Source: Flavobacteriaceae bacterium (GTDB lineage Bacteria > Bacteroidota > Bacteroidia > Flavobacteriales > Flavobacteriaceae). From it: a stretch of 36,394 nucleotides of DNA. This document shows positions 8,925 through 17,230 of this stretch, piece after piece. The notes beneath the pieces are model-generated. The model saw only the letters and a program-made list of their open reading frames with translations, did not search any database and was not told the DNA's origin. Position numbers and translations under genes: made by a program. The stretch is from assembly GCA_947464335.1 (NCBI GenBank), contig CANHWG010000027.1, positions 1 through 36,394 on the forward strand, read 5' to 3'. Position 1 is the stretch's first letter; each line of letters starts with the position of its first letter.

Positions 8925-9002
8925 GTTTGTGGTTTTTTAGTTTATAGTTAACTTTAACAGATATAACCACAAACAACAAACCATAAAAATCAAACCATAA
9001 AC
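8925..9002. repeat. Intergenic inverted repeat, GTTTGTGGTT family, copy 2
   Basis: Left part 8925-8950 (GTTTGTGGTT then TTAGTTTATAGTTAA) and right part 8964-9002 (ACCACAAACAACAAACCAT and on) are partly self-complementary and share the GTTTGTGGTT/AACCACAAAC unit with 8061-8119. It fills the lpxA to efp gap. Confidence 0.5.
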
Positions 9003-9011
9003 AAATAAAAA

Positions 9012-9578
9012 ATGGCATCAACATCAGATATTAGAAACGGATTATGCATCAAATTTAATCATGATATTTATAAAATTATCGAATTCCTTCACGTAAAACC
9101 CGGAAAAGGTCCTGCTTTCGTTAGAACCAAATTAAAAAGTTTGACTAATGGAAAAGTTTTAGATAATACTTTTTCTGCTGGTCATAAAATTGATACTGTT
9201 CGAGTAGAAACTCAAAATTTCCAATATTTATATGCTGAAGGAGATCAATTTCACTTTATGAATGTCGAGTCATATGAGCAAATAACTTTGGATAAAAATA
9301 TCCTTGATGCACCTGATTTATTAAAAGAAGGAACTAATGTTATGGTTCAAATTAATACTGAAACCGAATTGCCACTTTCTGTTGATATGCCTTCTTCTAT
9401 TGTACTAGAGGTTACTTATGCGGAACCTGGTGTAAAAGGAAATACTGCAACCAATGCAACTAAGCCTGCAAAAGTAGAAACCGGCGCTTCTGTAAACGTT
9501 CCGTTATTTATTAATGAAGGTGATAAAATCAAAATAGATACCGCAACTGGTTCTTATATGGAACGCGTAAAAGAATAG
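9012..9578 (+). CDS. efp: Translation elongation factor P
   Basis: 188 residues, the normal three-domain EF-P length. EF-P binds next to the ribosomal P site and relieves stalling at proline runs. The N-terminal KOW-like domain has the loop HVKPGKGPAFVRTKLKS, whose Lys at about residue 32 is where other bacteria place a modification. The C-terminal OB domain carries GDKIKIDTATGSYMERVKE, matching the usual GDxIkVDTrtGeYleR ending. The gene sits between lpxA and a second lpxD-like gene, with only two bases to the latter; this is probably a stable operon neighbourhood rather than a shared pathway. Confidence 0.96.
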   Translation: MASTSDIRNGLCIKFNHDIYKIIEFLHVKPGKGPAFVRTKLKSLTNGKVLDNTFSAGHKIDTVRVETQNFQYLYAEGDQFHFMNVESYEQITLDKNILDAPDLLKEGTNVMVQINTETELPLSVDMPSSIVLEVTYAEPGVKGNTATNATKPAKVETGASVNVPLFINEGDKIKIDTATGSYMERVKE

Positions 9579-9580
9579 TT

Positions 9581-10510
9581 TTGAAATTTCCAAAAACACA
9601 TACTCTTAAAGAAATCGCTGCTATTATTGAATGTCAATATGTTGGTGCTGACGATTTTCATGTAGAAGGTATGAATGAAATTCATGTGGTTACTCCAGGA
9701 GATATTGTTTTTGTTGACCATCCAAAATACTATGACAAAGCGCTACAATCTGCAGCAACTATTATCTTAATCAACAAAGAAGTAGATTGTCCAGAAGGAA
9801 AAGCGTTGTTAATTTCTGAAGATCCATTTAGAGATTTCAATACACTAACCCAACATTTTCGTCCATTTGTTGCAGCCAATGCAAGTATTTCACTTTCAGC
9901 ATCAATTGGAGAAGGAACAGTAATTCAACCCAATTGTTTTATTGGTAATAATGTATCGATAGGTAAAAATTGTTTACTTCATGCCAACGTAATTGTTTAT
10001 GATAATTCAGTAATAGGCGATAACGTAATAATTCATTCGGGAACGATACTTGGCGCGGATGCTTTTTATTATAAAAAACGACCCGAAGGTTTTGATCAAT
10101 TACTTTCGGGCGGAAGAGTTGTTATAGAAGATAATGTTGGAATTGGAGCCGCATGCACAATAGATAAAGGTGTTACAGGTGACACAACTATTGGAGCCGG
10201 AACTAAAATAGATAATCAAGTACATGTTGGTCACGATACTGTAATTGGAAAGAAATGTTTAATTGCAGCTCAAACTGGAATTGCTGGTTGTGTTATTATT
10301 GAAGATGAAGTAACGCTTTGGGGACAAGTTGGTACAACTAGTGGAATAACTATTGGTGCCAAAGCAGTTGTTTTAGGGCAAACAGGAGTTAGTAAATCTA
10401 TCGAAGGTGGAAAAACGTATTCAGGAACACCAATAGACGAAGCAAGAGAAAAAATGAAGCAATTCGCTAATCTTAAAAAAATACCAGAAATTTTAAACAA
10501 ACTTAAATAA
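9581..10510 (+). CDS. Second LpxD-like hexapeptide acyltransferase
   Basis: 309 residues, about 30 shorter than the lpxD product upstream. It keeps the N-terminal LpxD domain (IVFVDHPKYYDKAL, about 46-59), the hexapeptide helix, and a candidate catalytic His218 in KIDNQVHVGHDTVIG. It differs from canonical LpxD in the DNHIQxAHN segment and in lacking the long C-terminal tail. The start is TTG, two bases after the efp stop; it keeps the family N-terminus and no ATG lies before the conserved part. It may acylate a UDP-sugar in lipid A or another glycolipid; which one is not decidable here. It is tightly coupled to efp and to the NTF2-like gene two bases downstream. Confidence 0.85.
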   Translation: MKFPKTHTLKEIAAIIECQYVGADDFHVEGMNEIHVVTPGDIVFVDHPKYYDKALQSAATIILINKEVDCPEGKALLISEDPFRDFNTLTQHFRPFVAANASISLSASIGEGTVIQPNCFIGNNVSIGKNCLLHANVIVYDNSVIGDNVIIHSGTILGADAFYYKKRPEGFDQLLSGGRVVIEDNVGIGAACTIDKGVTGDTTIGAGTKIDNQVHVGHDTVIGKKCLIAAQTGIAGCVIIEDEVTLWGQVGTTSGITIGAKAVVLGQTGVSKSIEGGKTYSGTPIDEAREKMKQFANLKKIPEILNKLK

Positions 10511-10512
10511 AA

Positions 10513-10872
10513 ATGAGCGCTAAAGAAATCGTTCAAGAATTTTACAAATCAGATGCACTGTTAGAATCTGAAACTGTTGCCAAACTTTTGCATACCGATG
10601 TAGTTTTAGAATGGCATAGTACAAAAGGATTTCTAAAACTTAAACGTCAAGAAATAATTGATTTAACAACAGAATTAGGAAAAGCTTATGTTCGTTCTAA
10701 AGCTAGAATTACACATATTCTTGAAGATGGTAATACCGTTTCTGTTCGTTATTCTCATTATGTTAAAACCATAGAAAATCCTCGGGAAGAAATGTTACTA
10801 GCACATTTTATGGTCATTTGGGAATTAAAAAACAACAAACTTTACCGAGGTTATCAAATGAGTCAGTTATAA
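10513..10872 (+). CDS. NTF2-like / SnoaL-like small protein
   Basis: 119 residues. The sequence IVQEFYKSDALLESETVAKLLHTDVVLEWHS followed by a beta-rich stretch (SVRYSHYVKTI, LLAHFMVIWELKNNKLYRGYQ) is the cone-like alpha+beta fold of NTF2/SnoaL proteins. Family members include small enzymes and binding proteins, so no substrate can be named. No signal peptide. It begins two bases after the LpxD-like gene and probably ends that operon before sucD, which has its own candidate promoter. Confidence 0.8.
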   Translation: MSAKEIVQEFYKSDALLESETVAKLLHTDVVLEWHSTKGFLKLKRQEIIDLTTELGKAYVRSKARITHILEDGNTVSVRYSHYVKTIENPREEMLLAHFMVIWELKNNKLYRGYQMSQL

Positions 10873-10880
10873 TAAAAAAA

Positions 10881-10910
10881 ACTGAATACTTATTACTGAA
10901 CACTGAACAC
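10881..10910. repeat. Intergenic ACTGAACAC repeat, copy 1
   Basis: Tandem-like units ACTGAATACT, ACTGAAC and ACTGAACAC run through the gap between the NTF2-like gene and sucD. The same unit occurs at 18994-19025. Confidence 0.5.
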
Positions 10911-10917
10911 TAATTCA

Positions 10918-10925
10918 TACTTTTG
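10918..10925 (+). promoter_or_regulatory. Candidate -7 promoter box for sucD
   Basis: TACTTTTG fits TAnnTTTG and is 39 bases before the sucD ATG, a normal Bacteroidota leader length. The -33 TTTG is not visible; the upstream region is occupied by the ACTGAACAC repeat. Confidence 0.5.
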
Positions 10926-10963
10926 CAACATTAAAATAAAAACACAAATAAACATAAATAAAT

Positions 10964-11836
10964 ATGAGCGTTTTAGTCAATAAAAATTCAAAAATAATAG
11001 TTCAAGGATTTACAGGTAGTGAAGGAACTTTTCATGCTTCTCAAATGATTGAATATGGTACTAATGTTGTTGGTGGAGTAACACCAGGAAAAGGCGGATC
11101 AATTCACCTTGACAGACCCGTTTTCAACACAGTAAAAGATGCTGTAGAACAAGCCGGAGCTGATACATCTATTATTTTTGTCCCACCAGCTTTTGCCGCA
11201 GATGCTATTATGGAAGCAGCAGATGCTGGTATTAAAGTAGTCATTTGTATTACTGAAGGAATTCCGGTTGCTGATATGATTAAAGCGTATGAATTTATAA
11301 AAGATAGAGATTGCCGATTAATTGGACCAAACTGTCCTGGAGTTATTACTCCGGAAGAAGCTAAAGTAGGTATTATGCCTGGTTTTGTTTTCAAAAAAGG
11401 TACTGTTGGTATCGTTTCTAAATCAGGAACATTAACCTATGAAGCAGCTGATCAAGTGGTGAAACAAGGAATGGGAATTACTACAGCTATCGGAATTGGT
11501 GGAGATCCTATTATTGGAACTACTACTAAAGAAGCAGTGGAATTATTGATGAACGACCCGGAAACAAAATGTATTGTAATGATTGGTGAAATTGGTGGTC
11601 AATTAGAAGCCGATGCTGCTAAATGGATTAAAGCGGACGGTAACCGTAAACCTGTAGTAGGATTTATTGCTGGTGAAACTGCTCCAAAAGGAAGAACTAT
11701 GGGTCATGCCGGAGCTATTGTTGGTGGTGCCGATGATACGGCTGAAGCTAAAAAACGCATTATGAGAGAAAATGGTATTCACGTTGTGGATTCTCCAGCT
11801 GAGATTGGTAAAAAAGTAAAAGAAGTGATGGGATAG
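10964..11836 (+). CDS. sucD: Succinyl-CoA synthetase, alpha subunit (SucD)
   Basis: 290 residues, full length. It is the CoA-binding and phosphorylated subunit of the TCA-cycle enzyme that makes succinate and ATP/GTP from succinyl-CoA. Recognised by [22 protein letters not shown] at the CoA-binding N-terminus, [21 protein letters not shown], and the active-site [13 protein letters not shown], where His248 is the residue phosphorylated in the family. The beta subunit gene sucC is not adjacent, which is usual in Bacteroidota. A hairpin terminator lies 30 bases after the stop. Confidence 0.97.
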   Translation: MSVLVNKNSKIIVQGFTGSEGTFHASQMIEYGTNVVGGVTPGKGGSIHLDRPVFNTVKDAVEQAGADTSIIFVPPAFAADAIMEAADAGIKVVICITEGIPVADMIKAYEFIKDRDCRLIGPNCPGVITPEEAKVGIMPGFVFKKGTVGIVSKSGTLTYEAADQVVKQGMGITTAIGIGGDPIIGTTTKEAVELLMNDPETKCIVMIGEIGGQLEADAAKWIKADGNRKPVVGFIAGETAPKGRTMGHAGAIVGGADDTAEAKKRIMRENGIHVVDSPAEIGKKVKEVMG

Positions 11837-11866
11837 TCATTCCTTAATTTACTATAATAAATAAGA

Positions 11867-11896
11867 AAGCTTCGAGGAATCGGAGCTTTTTTATTT
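11867..11896. terminator. Bidirectional terminator between sucD and the arylsulfotransferase-like gene
   Basis: Stem AAGCTTCG (11867-11874) pairs with CGGAGCTT (11881-11888), one G-T pair, loop AGGAAT, followed by a T-rich run on the + strand. An A-rich flank on the left makes it usable on the - strand as well. It separates two convergent transcription units. Confidence 0.8.
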
Positions 11897-13546
11897 TTAT
11901 TCAATTATTACTTTTTTAACAAATTGTCTCTTAACAGAACTGACTTTTAAATAATATAATCCTCTTGCAAATTGATTTACATCAATTGAAAAGATATTTG
12001 AATTTATTACACTAGAATAAACAGTTTGACCAATACTATTAATTAAAGTTAAATTTCCAAAAATTAATTGAGTAGGAAAATTGATATTCAAAACACCTCT
12101 TACAGGGTTTGGATAAAAAATCAGATTGTTTTCATTAAAGTTATCAGCATTAGCTAATGTCAAACTACAAGAAGCTGAAGCCGTATTGGAATTTTCAATC
12201 GTATTACTAGCGTTTAAAGTATGTCCTGAAAAACCACTATAATTGCTTGGATAAAAAGAACTTCTAAATACTATATTTTGTGAAGGAGTTGTTCCTTGAG
12301 CAATGATACCAGTATTATTTATTGGACTTACATATTTCCAAAGTGTTGTTCCTACCGAGTTTACTTCTCTAAAAGTACCTAAAGGTCCATCACACAACAT
12401 AACATTTCCGTTTGATAATTGTTGTGCGCCCGAAATATTTGCAGCATAAATTCCATTTGGGTTTCCGTTATTATATATCCACGAAGTTGTAGTTGGTCCA
12501 TAAGGTAAAGTTGGTGTATAATTAAAACCTGTTACTGGTGGATTTATAATTTCTACCGTAGAATAGTTTCCTCCAATTCTCCCATTTCCATTATTAAAAA
12601 TCATAATTTGATTTTCGAATGGAAATCCACTTTCTATCCAATAAGCATTGTGTTGACCAAATAGTTTTTGGGTTGCACTTGTACCATTATTATAAGCTCT
12701 AGGGTTTCCCCAACGGTATAAAATAGATCCACCTTTACCTGAATTTCCGCCTAAGTTGGTTGCTGCTTGTGCAGTTGTAGTACTGTGATCAATAATCCAT
12801 ATTTCTTCAAAAGCATGAGAACTTAGCATGATTTGATTTAAAGTAGGATTGTAATCAATTGCGTTTAAATGTATCCAATCTAATCCTGCCGTTCCTGTTG
12901 TACTAGCATTGAAGTTTAAATTTACTAATTGAGGATTTGTATTTACCACACCAAAGTTAGCTTTAGATACATCAAAATCTTGTACTAAATGATCCCACAA
13001 ATGCCATTCCCAAACTATTGTTCCAGTGGTTAAACCTGTTTGTTGAATTTCAATAATTTTTTCACTCCAAACTGTTGTAGGTACTAACAAAGGATTTCTT
13101 CCTGCAGCGATGGCCTCGGTATTGGTTTTTGATTCCCAAACTATGGCCAAAACATTACCATTTGGCAGTGCTTTAATATCGTGATGTTGACATTCTAAAT
13201 TGCTAGAGATAGTATAATTCCAAGTTACATTTCCGTTCCAATCAATTTTTTGAATTATTCCACCTTTTCCACCTGCATTAAAAGTACTATTATTAGTATT
13301 TCCTGAGCGAAGTAAAGTTCCGTCAGGTAAAATATAACAAGATTGTCCTGGTCTATATGTACTTGGCCATGTTTTTATTTGTTTACCGCATTTATCAATT
13401 AAATAAGTAGTAGTACTTTGAATGGGAGCAAATAATACATAGCCATCGTCCAAAGTTCCGGTATCATGTTGTAATAAACCTATTGTTTGGCTTTTAGCTT
13501 GTAATAACCCGATTAGCAATATAATAGAAAAGTATATTTTTTTCAT
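11897..13546 (-). CDS. Arylsulfotransferase (ASST)-like secreted protein with T9SS sorting domain
   Basis: 549 residues. It has a signal peptide (MKKIYFSIILLIGLLQAKSQ). The long middle region, rich in Trp, Asn and Gly, has beta-propeller-like repeats typical of aryl-sulfate sulfotransferases: GYVLFAPIQSTTTYLIDKCG, HDIKALPNGNVLAIVWE and DWIHLNAIDYNPTLNQIMLS. The last 75 residues form a type A T9SS sorting domain (FYPNPVRGVLNINF to a Lys-rich end), so it should be carried across the outer membrane and released or anchored. True sulfotransferase activity is not shown; many such proteins are only annotated by fold. It is the last gene of the sigma factor/MbnP cluster, and the terminator follows at once. 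Confidence 0.8.
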   Translation of the reverse strand: MKKIYFSIILLIGLLQAKSQTIGLLQHDTGTLDDGYVLFAPIQSTTTYLIDKCGKQIKTWPSTYRPGQSCYILPDGTLLRSGNTNNSTFNAGGKGGIIQKIDWNGNVTWNYTISSNLECQHHDIKALPNGNVLAIVWESKTNTEAIAAGRNPLLVPTTVWSEKIIEIQQTGLTTGTIVWEWHLWDHLVQDFDVSKANFGVVNTNPQLVNLNFNASTTGTAGLDWIHLNAIDYNPTLNQIMLSSHAFEEIWIIDHSTTTAQAATNLGGNSGKGGSILYRWGNPRAYNNGTSATQKLFGQHNAYWIESGFPFENQIMIFNNGNGRIGGNYSTVEIINPPVTGFNYTPTLPYGPTTTSWIYNNGNPNGIYAANISGAQQLSNGNVMLCDGPLGTFREVNSVGTTLWKYVSPINNTGIIAQGTTPSQNIVFRSSFYPSNYSGFSGHTLNASNTIENSNTASASCSLTLANADNFNENNLIFYPNPVRGVLNINFPTQLIFGNLTLINSIGQTVYSSVINSNIFSIDVNQFARGLYYLKVSSVKRQFVKKVIIE

Positions 13547-13623
13547 TCTCTTTATTGAAACGATTATAATTAAAAAAAAGGATAATAAATTAATATATTT
13601 TACAATAAATATGGAAAGTAATA

Positions 13624-14979
13624 TTATTTATTAATGATAACTTTAACCGTTTTATCATTTTTCCCATTAGTAACTTTTACAAAATAAATTCCGTTATAAA
13701 TGGTATCTGTTTCAATGACACATAATGTACTGCCTTGTAAAATCTTACTTGTTTTAACAATTTGTCCCAATTCATTGATCAAATAAACATCCATATCATT
13801 TTGTGCCATTGAAGTTTGAATAGCAATAAATTCAGATGCTGGATTGGGAGCTATAGTAACTTTTAAATCAGAATTTTCAAATGTATTGGATGCCAACGTA
13901 GTAGTTCCTGCTGGAACAGAAGTTACTGTAGTAACAGTAATATTGCCATAAAATGTTGGTCCAACTGCATAGGGATAAGCCGAGTTGTGATTAGCATCAA
14001 CGGTTGCAAAATAGCAATAAATTCCGTTAGGGTATAAAGAAGCTGGATATTCTGGAGTATTACAAATTCGGCCATTATGAGAATCTAAAAAGGTGGAATC
14101 ACCAGAATGGTCAATATATTCATAATCTTCTCTGAAATACCCATTAAAGAAAGTTTGAGTTCCAACCACTTGATTAATTGCAGGACCATTCGTTCTTAAT
14201 CCTGTTGGATAGGACTTTAATTGGTAACTCGATTTCATTCTAGTAATAGCTCCGGTTCCGTTGGTATTAGTATACCCATAGGCACCATATATTGGAAAAC
14301 CATCATAGGCAAATCCTAATAACGGTGAATGTTGTGACGGATTAATTACATATAAACCATCAGACGGATAAGCATCACACACATTAGAAAGAACATTCAA
14401 ATCTAAATTAAACGCACTTGGATTTTGGTGATGGTGGTAATTTCCCATGGCTGGATGTGCTTTGGCACAATCAAATCCAGCTCGTTCAGCCGGGACAGCG
14501 TCTCTACTCCAAGCTTGTGTTGCGCCTGGACCACCAGCACAAGGAGGATTTCCAGGTCCGCCACAAAGCGCACCAGTTGCATTATTCCAAGCCACACCAT
14601 CACGATAATCAAATAAGGCCACACCATTTTTAAACACACCAATATTCCCACCAGTGGTGGCTACGGTACCTGAACCTTGAACAGGATTTAATGGAATTCT
14701 GAATATTTTATTTTGAGCTGTTGCTTTTGAAGGGTTACCTGGAAAAGGACCTGTTATATAGGCAGGAATTCCTGTTGCTGAAACATAAGCATAGGTTGTG
14801 TTATACTGAACGGTTTGAACATTTGCTAAAACAGCATCTACAATAGGAGTGGAGTTGTTGACTACATAATGACGGCCTGTAATTCCAGTAGTATTTATTA
14901 ACCATCCGGTTATGGCTGGATTGGTTTGAGAATAAGACACACTTGCTAATAGCAATAAAAGTAGTTTTTTCATCATCAT
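13624..14979 (-). CDS. YHYH domain protein with T9SS sorting domain
   Basis: 451 residues from the first of three consecutive ATGs (14979); 14973 is equally likely. A short signal peptide ends at SYSQ. The central domain matches the YHYH family: DGVAWNNATG, a Cys-containing GGPGNPPCAGGPGATQAWSR segment, and GNYHHHQNP at 179-187, where canonical YHYH reads Tyr-His-His-His. PSDGLYVINPSQHSPLLGFAYDGFPIYGAYGY follows, then NGRICNTPEYPASLYPNGIYCY. The C-terminus (about 375-451) is a T9SS sorting domain (APNPASEFIAIQ). The family has no assigned biochemical role; the His/Cys-rich face suggests metal binding. Its location behind the MbnH-like gene supports that idea but does not prove it. Confidence 0.85.
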   Translation of the reverse strand: MMMKKLLLLLLASVSYSQTNPAITGWLINTTGITGRHYVVNNSTPIVDAVLANVQTVQYNTTYAYVSATGIPAYITGPFPGNPSKATAQNKIFRIPLNPVQGSGTVATTGGNIGVFKNGVALFDYRDGVAWNNATGALCGGPGNPPCAGGPGATQAWSRDAVPAERAGFDCAKAHPAMGNYHHHQNPSAFNLDLNVLSNVCDAYPSDGLYVINPSQHSPLLGFAYDGFPIYGAYGYTNTNGTGAITRMKSSYQLKSYPTGLRTNGPAINQVVGTQTFFNGYFREDYEYIDHSGDSTFLDSHNGRICNTPEYPASLYPNGIYCYFATVDANHNSAYPYAVGPTFYGNITVTTVTSVPAGTTTLASNTFENSDLKVTIAPNPASEFIAIQTSMAQNDMDVYLINELGQIVKTSKILQGSTLCVIETDTIYNGIYFVKVTNGKNDKTVKVIINK

Positions 14980-15002
14980 TAATTTTGTTTCATTTTCTTA
15001 GA

Positions 15003-15026
15003 CGCAAGAACATTTTGTTTCTTGCG
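15003..15026. repeat. Perfect 8-bp hairpin between the diheme enzyme and YHYH genes
   Basis: CGCAAGAA (15003-15010) and TTCTTGCG (15019-15026) are perfect reverse complements with an 8-base loop. On the + strand a T-run follows, but the neighbouring genes are read on the - strand, where the hairpin is preceded by A and has no T-run after it. So it may be an mRNA processing or stability element inside the operon rather than a terminator. Confidence 0.5.
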
Positions 15027-15041
15027 CGGTTTTTATTAAAA

Positions 15042-16064
15042 TTATTCTTTTGGAAAACCAAATCGTTTGTCAAAAAGGAATTCTTTATCGGTAAGTGTAT
15101 TCAAAAAAGCAACTAAATCTACTCGTTCATTATCAGAAAGATTCATTGGTTTATTTAATTCTTTGGGTAAATCTTTATGATTACCTAAAGAATTATAGTG
15201 TTTTACTACTTCAGATAAGGTTCTAAATCTGCCATCGTGCATATAAGGAAAAGTAAATTGAACATTTCGTAAAGTAGGTATTTTAAAATGAAGATTATCT
15301 TCTTTTCTATTAGTGATTTTTATTCTACCATAATCGTTTAAAGTGGAATCAAGTACCAATCCATTTTTTTTAAATGTATCATCGTTAAAAAGAGGTTCCT
15401 TATGGCAAGAGGCACAATTCATCTTAAATATATCATAACCATGTTGTTCTTGTTCGGTAAAACGTACTTCTTTACGCATCACTTTGTCATACTTTGAGTT
15501 GGATGATTTTAGCATCACCGTAAATTGTGCTAATGCTTTTAACAAACGTTGACTAGTTACTTTATTATCGCCAAAAGCTTTAGTAAATAATGACTTGTAT
15601 TTTTCACTACGTTGCAATTTGTTAATTACATTTTCTAATTTTTCATCCATTTCAACCGGATTTGTTATCGGATTGATAGCTTGCACTTCGAGGTTATTTA
15701 CACCACCGTCCCACATAAAGTCTTTATTCCAAGCCAAATTAATTAATGCTAATGAATTTCGCGTACCTATTTTCCCTTCAATACCATGACTTAGTTGATG
15801 GTCTACATGGGTAAATCCGGTTTGTTGTAAATGGCAACTAGAACAGGAAATAGTGCTATCACGTGACAAAATTGGGTCGTAAAACAAATGTCTTCCCAGT
15901 TGAAATCCTTCTTCGGTTAACTGATTTTTTTTGAAATCGTATTTTGGTTCAGGCCAACCCTTGGGAACTTCAAAATATAAAGGCGTTAAAAATTGATTGG
16001 AAAATGCCAAGCAAATTAGGGTTAGTAATCCTAATAAAAAATAGAATTTCCCGCTTTTTTTCAT
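15042..16064 (-). CDS. Diheme cytochrome c peroxidase / MauG-MbnH family enzyme
   Basis: 340 residues with an N-terminal membrane anchor or signal (YFLLGLLTLICLAF). Two c-type heme sites are visible: CSSCH at 74-78 in STISCSSCHLQQTGFTH and CASCH at 217-221. TRNSLALINLAW and the C-terminal FPYMHDGRFRTLSEVVKHY fit the bacterial CcpA/MauG superfamily. Tyr290 in VVKHYN appears where classic peroxidases have the Met ligand, which is the MauG-type pattern (alignment by eye). The start overlaps the end of the MbnP-like gene by four bases, so the two are translationally coupled. In other bacteria MbnH oxidises a Trp of MbnP to kynurenine. I favour that role here over peroxide removal. Confidence 0.85.
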   Translation of the reverse strand: MKKSGKFYFLLGLLTLICLAFSNQFLTPLYFEVPKGWPEPKYDFKKNQLTEEGFQLGRHLFYDPILSRDSTISCSSCHLQQTGFTHVDHQLSHGIEGKIGTRNSLALINLAWNKDFMWDGGVNNLEVQAINPITNPVEMDEKLENVINKLQRSEKYKSLFTKAFGDNKVTSQRLLKALAQFTVMLKSSNSKYDKVMRKEVRFTEQEQHGYDIFKMNCASCHKEPLFNDDTFKKNGLVLDSTLNDYGRIKITNRKEDNLHFKIPTLRNVQFTFPYMHDGRFRTLSEVVKHYNSLGNHKDLPKELNKPMNLSDNERVDLVAFLNTLTDKEFLFDKRFGFPKE

Positions 16065-16747
16065 TCGATATAAAACATTTTAGTATAAATATCAGCTAAA
16101 TTCATAGCAATTTTTCCAGGTATCATTACAGAGTTGATATTATTCATATTTATTTCTGATAAAAAAACAGCAACATCAATAGCAATTGTTACATCTCTTT
16201 GATTGTTAACATTTATGACTTTTTTTCGCATAGTATAATAGGGTTCTAAATAACCACCAACATGAAACTGGAACTCATTTTTTCGAGTAGGACAACTTGG
16301 ACTTGTACCTTCAATTTTCATATTGATATAACCACTTTGCCATGCCCAATACATTCCGTTTATAGGGTCTAAATCACCTGCCATTGCTCCAGAAGTATTG
16401 GTTAAACTATCAATACCAATATTGAAAATCAATTTCGAAATTAGTTTTTCACTTTTTTTGGTGATTGGAATTTGTAATGTATTTGGATTTTCAACATCAA
16501 TAAGATGATGACTATTTATTTGTTTGAAAACAGTTGTGTCAGAATACTGTATTTCAATATTAGAAATATAACATTTAAAAGTTGAAAGTGTAACAGTATC
16601 GTTTTTAGCAGAAATGTATTTTTGGTTGAGTTTTAATGGCAATTGATCAAAATATATTTTAAAGTTTAAACTCAAAGTATCATTACTTTGAGCATTAAAC
16701 GAAATAGTAATCAATAAAAATAGCACTAACCAACTTTTTTTAGTCAT
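16061..16747 (-). CDS. MbnP-like periplasmic copper-binding protein
   Basis: 228 residues with a signal peptide (MTKKSWLVLFLLITISFNAQ). The body fits the MbnP family: LNFKIYFDQLPLKLNQKY, then LSTFKCYISNIEI, SSCPTRKNEFQFHVGGY (about 149-166) and the Trp-rich AGDLDPINGMYWAWQSGY (123-140; Trp134, Trp136). Proteins of this family bind copper, and a Trp can be converted to kynurenine by the partner diheme enzyme. The diheme gene follows with a four-base overlap, the arrangement expected for the pair. No methanobactin biosynthesis gene is visible, so the job is probably copper handling rather than methanobactin use. The family call is by eye; the Trp that is modified is not known. Confidence 0.8.
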   Translation of the reverse strand: MTKKSWLVLFLLITISFNAQSNDTLSLNFKIYFDQLPLKLNQKYISAKNDTVTLSTFKCYISNIEIQYSDTTVFKQINSHHLIDVENPNTLQIPITKKSEKLISKLIFNIGIDSLTNTSGAMAGDLDPINGMYWAWQSGYINMKIEGTSPSCPTRKNEFQFHVGGYLEPYYTMRKKVINVNNQRDVTIAIDVAVFLSEINMNNINSVMIPGKIAMNLADIYTKMFYIE

Positions 16748-17228
16748 GTCTAGGTATTGGAGGTTTGCTTCGAGAAAATAGTCTACTCAACTCTTCGGTT
16801 AATTCATTATAGTAAACCATTTGATTAGGATGACATATCATTTTAATACCACTAAAATGTTTAAAATGAGTTTCTTCAATTTGTTTTTGATAGCTAACCA
16901 AAAGTGTCATTAAACTATCTTTAGTTTTTACATTTACTTTAGGTTGAATCAATTCCGAATATAGTTTGTCTTTAGCTTCGTGAATTTTTTTCTCAAGTTG
17001 CCTTATTTCTCCTCTATGCCAATCGATAATTTTGTCGTATTCTTTTTGCTGATTGGTGTCAAAATGTAATTTATGTATTATAATTTCTCTTGGACTTGGT
17101 CTTCCACCTGGCCTATTGTGTGGTAGTCTTTGTTCTTTTGTTCCATTCATAAATAAAAATCCTAATGTGCCCAAATTGAGCAACAATAATCCGATTACGG
17201 AAATCGTTAATAGTTTCGTTTTTTCCAT
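16740..17228 (-). CDS. Spy/CnrX-like periplasmic heavy-metal sensor-type protein
   Basis: 162 residues. A membrane span at about 5-28 leads to a Gly/Pro/Arg-rich linker and a periplasmic helical hairpin domain of the Spy/CpxP/CnrX type: IIIHKLHFDTNQQKEYDKII, WHRGEIRQLEKKIHEAKDKL and HFKHFSGIKMICHPNQMVYY. Candidate metal ligands are His52, His55, His71, His83, His121, His124, Met130 and Cys132. In Cupriavidus, CnrX binds metal and signals to the anti-sigma CnrY and the ECF sigma CnrH; the same three-gene set is present here. It overlaps the MbnP-like gene by eight bases. It could also be a chaperone without sensor role. Confidence 0.75.
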   Translation of the reverse strand: MEKTKLLTISVIGLLLLNLGTLGFLFMNGTKEQRLPHNRPGGRPSPREIIIHKLHFDTNQQKEYDKIIDWHRGEIRQLEKKIHEAKDKLYSELIQPKVNVKTKDSLMTLLVSYQKQIEETHFKHFSGIKMICHPNQMVYYNELTEELSRLFSRSKPPIPRHD

Positions 17229-17230
17229 TA

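Noticed and set aside
10881..10910. CRISPR-like repeat
   Set aside because: Units are short, imperfect and without regular unique spacers; no cas genes are nearby.
14403..14651. Open frames on both strands inside the YHYH gene (at 14403-14651 and 14418-14633)
   Set aside because: They are shadow frames of the YHYH domain, with no family features and no start signals of their own.
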